IMG/VR virus record: IMGVR_UViG_3300006919_000413
Coordinates: 1-24,656 of that record
From: a virus
DNA: 24,656 nucleotides
Reading direction: 5' to 3' (one strand)
Shown: positions 21,464 through 24,656 of the stretch, in pieces
How positions within the stretch are numbered: position 1 is the stretch's first letter
How the letters are laid out: every line of letters begins with the position of its first letter
The notes under the pieces: generated by a model
The model's input: only the letters and a program-made list of their open reading frames with translations
Told to the model about the DNA's origin: nothing
The model's database searches: none
Program-made: the position numbers and the translations under genes

Positions 21464-21515
21464 TTTTTTCTCCTAAGTTTAGGACTGTCGGCCCATCCGG
21501 CTGTCCATGTATGTA

Positions 21516-21545
21516 ATTCTAAACCAACTGACAGAAAAGTGTCAA
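21516..21545 (-). promoter_or_regulatory. Minus-strand promoter with GTGTTGACAC box
   Basis: On the minus strand TTGACA (21545-21540) is separated by 18 bases from TAGAAT (21521-21516). The flanking ATAGTGTTGACAC is identical to that of the promoter at 14199-14228, and GTCA again occurs at positions 8-11 of the spacer, giving a TGAC...GTCA dyad. The leader carries CCTAAACTTAGG (21483-21472), an inverted repeat touching the ribosome binding site. Confidence 0.75.
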
Positions 21546-21547
21546 CA

Positions 21548-21724
21548 CTATTGAAAGTGTTTAGCCAACCATTTCAGAACTGCTGGTTTTGTTTTTGGTA
21601 GCGGCGGCAGCTCGCAGACAATCCAACCAAGGTGCTGGTACTTATCCGTGAGCTGCTGCGCTTCCTTGAGGGAGCCAACATATGCTGTTGGCCGCCCCTC
21701 GATACTTACACGATAGATCTTCAT
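21548..21724 (-). CDS. Unknown 58-residue protein
   Basis: ATG 21724 gives MKIYRVSIEGRPTAYVGSLK and onwards. An ATG at 21739, closer to the upstream stop, would add five residues and is equally possible by reinitiation. The product is mixed alpha/beta with LKEAQQLTDKYQHLGWIVCE and a basic end (VLKWLAKHFQ). It resembles small phage proteins that take the shape of a single beta-alpha-beta unit, with no function known to me. It ends just before the promoter at 21540. Confidence 0.65.
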   Translation of the reverse strand: MKIYRVSIEGRPTAYVGSLKEAQQLTDKYQHLGWIVCELPPLPKTKPAVLKWLAKHFQ

Positions 21725-21745
21725 GATCCGATCGTACATCAATGA

Positions 21746-21931
21746 TCAGACGTTGTTAAGAGTCGTCGCCCGTCTCAGCACTCGAGCGCGCTCAGACTGG
21801 GTCAACGTCGATAACAGATTGAGCGCCTTGATGGCAAACTGGCGCTCGTGCTCTGCCGTGAATTTTTTCTGTCGAGGCTTGGATAGTCCAAGCTTCTTCA
21901 GAGTGTCAGAGTCAAGATCTTCTATTCTCAT
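21746..21931 (-). CDS. Unknown 61-residue helical protein
   Basis: ATG 21931 with GGGAG seven to eight bases upstream. The product, MRIEDLDSDTLKKLGLSKPR ... then LSTLTQSERARVLRRATTLN, is helical and ends in a segment with the ERARVLRRA pattern familiar from small phage proteins of unknown role. It is charged on both faces and has no cysteine or membrane segment. It lies in the first transcription unit of the leftward block. Confidence 0.75.
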   Translation of the reverse strand: MRIEDLDSDTLKKLGLSKPRQKKFTAEHERQFAIKALNLLSTLTQSERARVLRRATTLNNV

Positions 21932-21952
21932 ATTTTTCTCCCGTAAGAGGTA

Positions 21953-22348
21953 TTAGGCTTTCGCCCAATACCCGTAGATCATTTTGTGTGTGCTGTTCCA
22001 TGAGTCATGGGCCACACCGTCTTTGACAGCAACAAAGTGTTTCGCCATTCTTGCGATCACCGTGCCAGTCGGCATATCTCCAACGTATGCCTTGCGCCCG
22101 TCAAACTTTGGAGCAGAAAACCATTTCCAACCATGCGCCTCTAGCACTCGATTGAAGTCTTCTTTGAACACTCCGTTGCGAGCGCTCTTGACTCTCATCC
22201 GGCCAGCTGCATTCGCCTCAGCAAGTTCGTCGTAAGCGGCCTTGTAGTCAATGCCCAAGGCAATTGCCATTGCACGAGCTGCGCAATCTCCGGCCCTGCC
22301 TTTGAAATATTTGCTTCTACCGCCATCGTCATACTTGAAATTTGTCAT
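21953..22348 (-). CDS. Papain-like fold (cysteine-peptidase-type) phage protein
   Basis: The protein has 131 residues from ATG 22348, with TGGAGG six bases upstream. The segment GRAGDCAARAMAIALGIDYK holds a candidate nucleophile Cys22 at the head of a helix. ARMAKHFVAVKDGVAHDSWN holds candidate His104 and Asp115 (or Asn118). This Cys-helix, then His-strand-Asp/Asn order is that of papain/C39-type folds and is common in small phage proteins. Protease activity is not shown. An in-frame ATG at 22399 coincides with the predicted transcription start and could give a leaderless form 17 residues longer. It is the first gene of the leftward unit. Confidence 0.8.
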   Translation of the reverse strand: MTNFKYDDGGRSKYFKGRAGDCAARAMAIALGIDYKAAYDELAEANAAGRMRVKSARNGVFKEDFNRVLEAHGWKWFSAPKFDGRKAYVGDMPTGTVIARMAKHFVAVKDGVAHDSWNSTHKMIYGYWAKA

Positions 22349-22405
22349 GCAAAACCTCCAACTTTGTTTAGGACTTTCAGCGAAATGCTCTTTGTCCATA
22401 CCCCT

Positions 22406-22435
22406 ATTGTAAAACAGTTTTTCGTCCGAAGTCAA
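22406..22435 (-). promoter_or_regulatory. Leftward early promoter
   Basis: On the minus strand TTGACT (22435-22430) is separated by 18 bases from TACAAT (22411-22406). Both boxes are 5 of 6 matches to the sigma70 consensus. The spacing of 18 is the same as in the other two minus-strand promoters. The start point is predicted close to 22399. The 12-bp tandem repeat lies directly upstream of the -35 box. Confidence 0.8.
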
Positions 22436-22437
22436 AC

Positions 22438-22461
22438 AATATCGATAAAAATATTGATAAA
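22438..22461. repeat. 12-bp tandem repeat between divergent promoters
   Basis: AATATCGATAAA is followed without a gap by AATATTGATAAA (11 of 12 identical). It lies between the leftward -35 box (22430-22435) and the rightward -35 box (22479-22484). It may be a repressor operator, an UP-like A/T element, or part of an origin. The whole spacer 22349-22561 holds no gene or tRNA that I can see, only these control elements. Confidence 0.65.
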
Positions 22462-22478
22462 AAAACGTCATTTAGGGG

Positions 22479-22506
22479 TTGTGCGCTAGATTCGTTCGCG
22501 TATAAT
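22479..22506 (+). promoter_or_regulatory. Rightward early promoter
   Basis: TTGTGC (22479-22484), a 16-base spacer and a perfect TATAAT (22501-22506). The predicted start near 22513 leaves a leader of about 50 bases to the ATG at 22562. Confidence 0.78.
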
Positions 22507-22561
22507 TCAAGTTATGGGGCGAGAGCAATTAAGCCGAGATCCCGAAAACAAGGAGAAAAAC

Positions 22562-22819
22562 ATGAACAAATTTAATCATCACGGAACATTCGATTGCAGA
22601 ATATGCGGCAGACACACTCGCGATACTGAGCGCGAAAACGGCGAGGTTCAGTTGTGCCCGCACTGCGATCATCTGTCTGAGTTCGAGAACATGATCAATG
22701 ACGGCGATGCCTTGACCACCGCGCAGCAGAACACTGCGCTGGTCGTTGCGAGAGATCTCGAGACGAAATGCGACCACAAGGCGGCTGATCTTTTCCCATT
22801 CTTGGCAAAATTTAACTAA
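22562..22819 (+). CDS. Small zinc-ribbon protein
   Basis: The protein has 85 residues. ATG 22562 is set by AAGGAG six bases upstream; the frame is open for 16 more codons, but these lie in the leader. Two Cys pairs (FDCRICGRH and LCPHCDH) make a short zinc ribbon at about residues 11-37. The rest is helical, with TTAQQNTALVVARDLETKCD and ends KFN. Zinc ribbons of this size in early phage regions often bind nucleic acid or RNA polymerase, but no target can be named. It is the first gene of the rightward unit. Confidence 0.8.
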   Translation: MNKFNHHGTFDCRICGRHTRDTERENGEVQLCPHCDHLSEFENMINDGDALTTAQQNTALVVARDLETKCDHKAADLFPFLAKFN

Positions 22820-22826
22820 CATACGA

Positions 22827-22861
22827 AAGGACACCTAGCGCGTTAGGTGTCCTTAATTTTT
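22827..22861 (+). terminator. Hairpin with T run before the next small gene
   Basis: An 11-bp stem AAGGACACCTA (22827-22837) and TAGGTGTCCTT (22844-22854) with loop GCGCGT is followed by AA and five T (22857-22861), which run directly into GGAG (22862-22865) of the next gene. It starts 8 bases after the zinc-ribbon stop codon. Confidence 0.8.
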
Positions 22862-22871
22862 GGAGAAAAAA

Positions 22872-23063
22872 ATGCAGATCAAAGTTTTATCAGACAATGC
22901 GGCACACATCACAATCGGCGATTGGACGATCTACGTCGACAACAGCACAAACGAGCACGTCATATCCAGCTGGAAGGATGGATACAACGGCGTGATCAAT
23001 GTGAGATCAAATCAGGGAACGTTTACCGGATTCAAGTTAGACGTCGATCAAAAGGGGACATAG
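22872..23063 (+). CDS. Unknown 63-residue beta-rich protein
   Basis: ATG 22872 with GGAG six bases upstream; four preceding in-frame codons are not needed. The product alternates short strands and turns (MQIKVLSDNAAHITIGDWTI ... VISSWKDGYNGVINVRSNQG) and looks like a small all-beta domain. It has no cysteine or membrane segment. The gene is enclosed by a hairpin before and a terminator after it, so its message level is set by read-through of the first. Function unknown. Confidence 0.72.
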   Translation: MQIKVLSDNAAHITIGDWTIYVDNSTNEHVISSWKDGYNGVINVRSNQGTFTGFKLDVDQKGT

Positions 23064-23084
23064 CGCGCTACGTCCCTTTTTATT
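23051..23084. terminator. Bidirectional terminator
   Basis: GGGAC (23055-23059) pairs with GTCCC (23072-23076), extended inwards by TAG/CTA around a CGCG loop and flanked by A on the left and five T (23077-23081) on the right. It serves the rightward gene, whose stop TAG lies inside the stem, and, read on the minus strand, ends in TTTT after the HExxH gene. Confidence 0.8.
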
Positions 23085-23358
23085 CTGTCAGGTTGAGATA
23101 AATCCTCTCGATCTTGGCGCACTCGATCTCGCGGCTCTCCCACTCTTTCCAAGTCTGGGCTGGTTTATTCCCGGCTCTGGCATACTGAGCCGCGTGACAC
23201 GCCTCGTGGAGAATCACGTTTGGTTTATTCATGTGTGGCGCAAGGTAAATCACCGGGATATCGCCAGCGAGGAAAAAGGTCGCATTGCTTGGCGTGATAA
23301 CCGTGTTATCAGGATATTGCAGATTGAACAGCAAGAGAAAACTAATTAGTTCTTTCAT
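23080..23358 (-). CDS. Exported HExxH metallopeptidase-like protein
   Basis: The protein has 92 residues. ATG 23358 has GGAGG five bases upstream. The N-terminus (KELISFLLLFNLQYP) is hydrophobic and may be a signal peptide or anchor. The segment NVILHEACHAAQYARAG contains HEACH (51-55), the zinc-binding HExxH motif of metallopeptidases, and a downstream WESREIEC supplies a candidate third ligand (E77 or E79). The protein is small, so it may be a minimal peptidase, an inactive relative or a truncated domain. It is the only minus-strand gene among rightward genes here and has its own terminator and a TTGACA element upstream (23414-23409), like a moron. Confidence 0.78.
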   Translation of the reverse strand: MKELISFLLLFNLQYPDNTVITPSNATFFLAGDIPVIYLAPHMNKPNVILHEACHAAQYARAGNKPAQTWKEWESREIECAKIERIYLNLTE

Positions 23359-23380
23359 CGCATCCTCCGATCTGTGAGTC

Positions 23381-23409
23381 TTGATGTTAACTAATTTTTA
23401 AAATAAGAT
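23381..23409 (+). promoter_or_regulatory. Rightward promoter for HTH and primase-helicase genes
   Basis: TTGATG (23381-23386), 17-base A/T-rich spacer, TAAGAT (23404-23409). The predicted leader is about 26 bases to the ATG at 23442. The minus-strand TTGACA at 23414-23409 overlaps the -10 box, so the two promoters could interfere. Confidence 0.6.
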
Positions 23410-23441
23410 GTCAAAAAAACGGTTTTAACAAGGAGAAAAAC

Positions 23442-23630
23442 ATGGAATTACAAGAAATCAAAGACTTACTGTCTGACCGCAATCTTACCGAGGTCAGTCG
23501 CCGCACCAATGTCAGTTACTCGACGCTCAGGAATATACTGAGTGGGCGGTCGGTTGATCCGAGCTACAGCACCATCGACAAGTTGAGAAAGTATCTGATG
23601 TCAACATGTCCGAGGTGCGTCAATGGCTGA
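23442..23630 (+). CDS. Small Cro-type HTH protein
   Basis: The protein has 62 residues. ATG 23442 is preceded by AAGGAG at ideal spacing. Residues 10-45 (SDRNLTEVSRRTNVSYSTLR then NILSGRSVDPSYST) form a helix-turn-helix of the XRE/Cro kind, followed by a short helix and a C-terminal CPRC segment. As the first gene behind its promoter it is a good candidate for a regulator of the divergent early region. Its end overlaps the next gene by eight bases. Confidence 0.82.
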   Translation: MELQEIKDLLSDRNLTEVSRRTNVSYSTLRNILSGRSVDPSYSTIDKLRKYLMSTCPRCVNG

Positions 23631-24656
23631 TATTACTGAAATCTGGCGGGACAAAGTTCCTGTCGATCCACCTGAGATACAGTTCAAAAACGCAATCGAG
23701 GAGGCCGGGTTAGATGCGCCAGCAGAAATCATTTTCGATGGAAGAATTCACCGATTTAATTCGGGTAGCAGTGGAAGATCAAATCGTTCAGATAAAAGTG
23801 GTTGGTATATTGCTTTTGGCGGTGGCAGTATCGCTGCCGGGAAATTCGGAGACTGGCGCCTTTCGATCGAGAATAAGTGGAGACAGGATATTGGTCGCCA
23901 CCTCACGCCGAGTGAGGAACTTGAGTTTTCGAGACGTATGGAGGCGGCACGTCAAGCGAGAATCGAGGCCGAACAGGTAATGCACGACAATGTCTCCGAG
24001 GTCGTTGAAAAGATCTGGAGCGAGGCAGCAGCTGCAACTGATCATCCTTATCTCGTTAAAAAGAAGATTCATCCGCATGGCGCTCGAGTCACTGGCGATG
24101 GACGGCTCATCGTGCCGCTGTTTAACGATGACGGAGAGCTGACTACGCTGCAATACATAGATGGCTCCGGGGGCAAGCTTTATCACACTGGCGGTAAAAC
24201 TGGCGGGTCATTCTGGCGTGTTGGTGATAACGACGATGGCAATATATATGTCGCTGAGGGGTTTGCTACGGCTGCAACCATCGCTGAGACGACTTCTAAG
24301 GCGTGTTACGTTGCGTATTCGGCCTCCAACATACCAACAGTCGTCGGTCAGCTGCGTGAGCGCTACGGGCGCAAAAAGATCATTGTCGTTGCTGACCATG
24401 ATAAGTCTGGCGTCGGCAAGTCATACGCTGATCAGGCATCGGCCAAACACGGATCGATAACGATCGTGCCGCCGATCGAGGGGATGGACGCGAACGACTA
24501 TCTGCTCGACGGAAATGATCTCGCGGCACTTCTTGAGCCGCCTGAGCCAGTTCACGATTGGCTAATCGATGGCAATGAGTTCACCAAGAAACCAGCGCCG
24601 ATCAGCTGGTATGTAAAGAACTGGATCCAGAATCGATCATTGATGATGGTTCATGG
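23623..24656 (+). CDS. TOPRIM primase-helicase, 3' end outside window
   Basis: The frame is open from ATG 23623 (GAGG seven bases upstream) to the window end, 344 codons so far. Residues 1-110 form an N-terminal domain with IHRFNSGSSGRSNRSDKSGW, as in phage primases. The TOPRIM core follows: IYVAEGFATAATIAE with E212, then IIVVADHDKSGVGKS with D258 and D260, and MDANDYL after it. The last visible part (PISWYVKNWIQNRSLMMVH) is the usual lead-in to a RepA/AAA_25 helicase domain whose Walker A would lie just past the edge. It should prime and unwind DNA at the replication fork. It is the only large replication gene on the plus strand here. Confidence 0.9.
   Translation, partial: MADITEIWRDKVPVDPPEIQFKNAIEEAGLDAPAEIIFDGRIHRFNSGSSGRSNRSDKSGWYIAFGGGSIAAGKFGDWRLSIENKWRQDIGRHLTPSEELEFSRRMEAARQARIEAEQVMHDNVSEVVEKIWSEAAAATDHPYLVKKKIHPHGARVTGDGRLIVPLFNDDGELTTLQYIDGSGGKLYHTGGKTGGSFWRVGDNDDGNIYVAEGFATAATIAETTSKACYVAYSASNIPTVVGQLRERYGRKKIIVVADHDKSGVGKSYADQASAKHGSITIVPPIEGMDANDYLLDGNDLAALLEPPEPVHDWLIDGNEFTKKPAPISWYVKNWIQNRSLMMVH

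Noticed and set aside
23714-23980. 88-codon plus-strand ORF after the HTH gene
   Set aside because: It is an alternative frame of the primase N-terminal region, without a ribosome binding site or motif.
24161-24460. 99-codon plus-strand ORF near the right end
   Set aside because: It overlaps the primase-helicase frame, which carries the TOPRIM motifs and is open from 23623 to the edge.
1-24656. CRISPR arrays, tRNA genes, insertion sequences and attachment sites
   Set aside because: No regularly spaced repeats, cloverleaf-like stretches, transposase or integrase frames were seen. The only gene-free stretch over 200 bases (22349-22561) contains promoters and a short tandem repeat.

Overview
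The window is part of a tailed dsDNA bacteriophage (or prophage-like) genome of the podovirus type. The evidence is a P22-like portal protein, an acidic scaffolding protein, a major capsid protein of the SU10/DUF5309 kind, several glycine/alanine-rich virion proteins of the DNA-ejection type, and a phage replication/recombination cassette. There are no host housekeeping genes, no rRNA or tRNA genes, and no integrase, terminase, DNA polymerase or endolysin inside the window. The moderate GC, frequent AAGGAG ribosome binding sites and several protein families commonly seen in marine phages (DUF6011, DUF6378, DUF6321-like, GKPxKQAvAIA mini-proteins) suggest a phage of an aquatic proteobacterium. 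The host assignment is inference only.

Left arm, about 1-10.9 kb, plus strand: late structural genes. A GNAT-like protein is cut by the window edge. It is followed by two small virion-type proteins that look like two halves of one family, a Pro/Met-rich protein, two very large helical (ejection-type) proteins, portal, a small helical protein, scaffold and major capsid. The block ends in a strong intrinsic terminator right after the capsid gene.

Middle, about 10.95-13.7 kb, plus strand: a tightly overlapping string of about twelve very small genes. Membrane/coiled-coil proteins (holin or spanin candidates) and a lipoprotein alternate with tiny lysine/arginine-rich proteins and a recombination endonuclease VII-like gene. 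Several of these genes are under 60 codons.

Right-middle, about 13.7-22.35 kb, minus strand: early/middle replication and recombination genes. Reading from the promoter side (right) they are: papain-like fold protein, small unknown proteins, a Sak4-like RecA-fold ATPase, a DUF7173-like protein, a DUF669 protein, a Cro-like HTH, an unknown protein, a RecB/Cas4-like nuclease with a probable Fe-S cluster, DUF6378, an SF2 helicase with a zinc ribbon, a VRR-NUC nuclease, an HTH protein with a C-terminal membrane helix, an unknown protein, and finally DUF6011 under its own promoter. Three minus-strand promoters share a TTGACA/T-18 bp-TANAAT/TTAAAT layout and related leaders.

Right end, about 22.35-24.66 kb: a divergent promoter region with a 12-bp tandem repeat. 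Beyond it lie plus-strand genes for a zinc-ribbon protein, a small unknown protein, an HTH protein and a TOPRIM primase-helicase that runs off the window. A secreted-looking HExxH protein is inserted on the opposite strand. The overall logic is a divergent early control region at about 22.4 kb that drives recombination genes leftward and replication genes rightward, meeting the late rightward transcript tail-to-tail at 13.7 kb.
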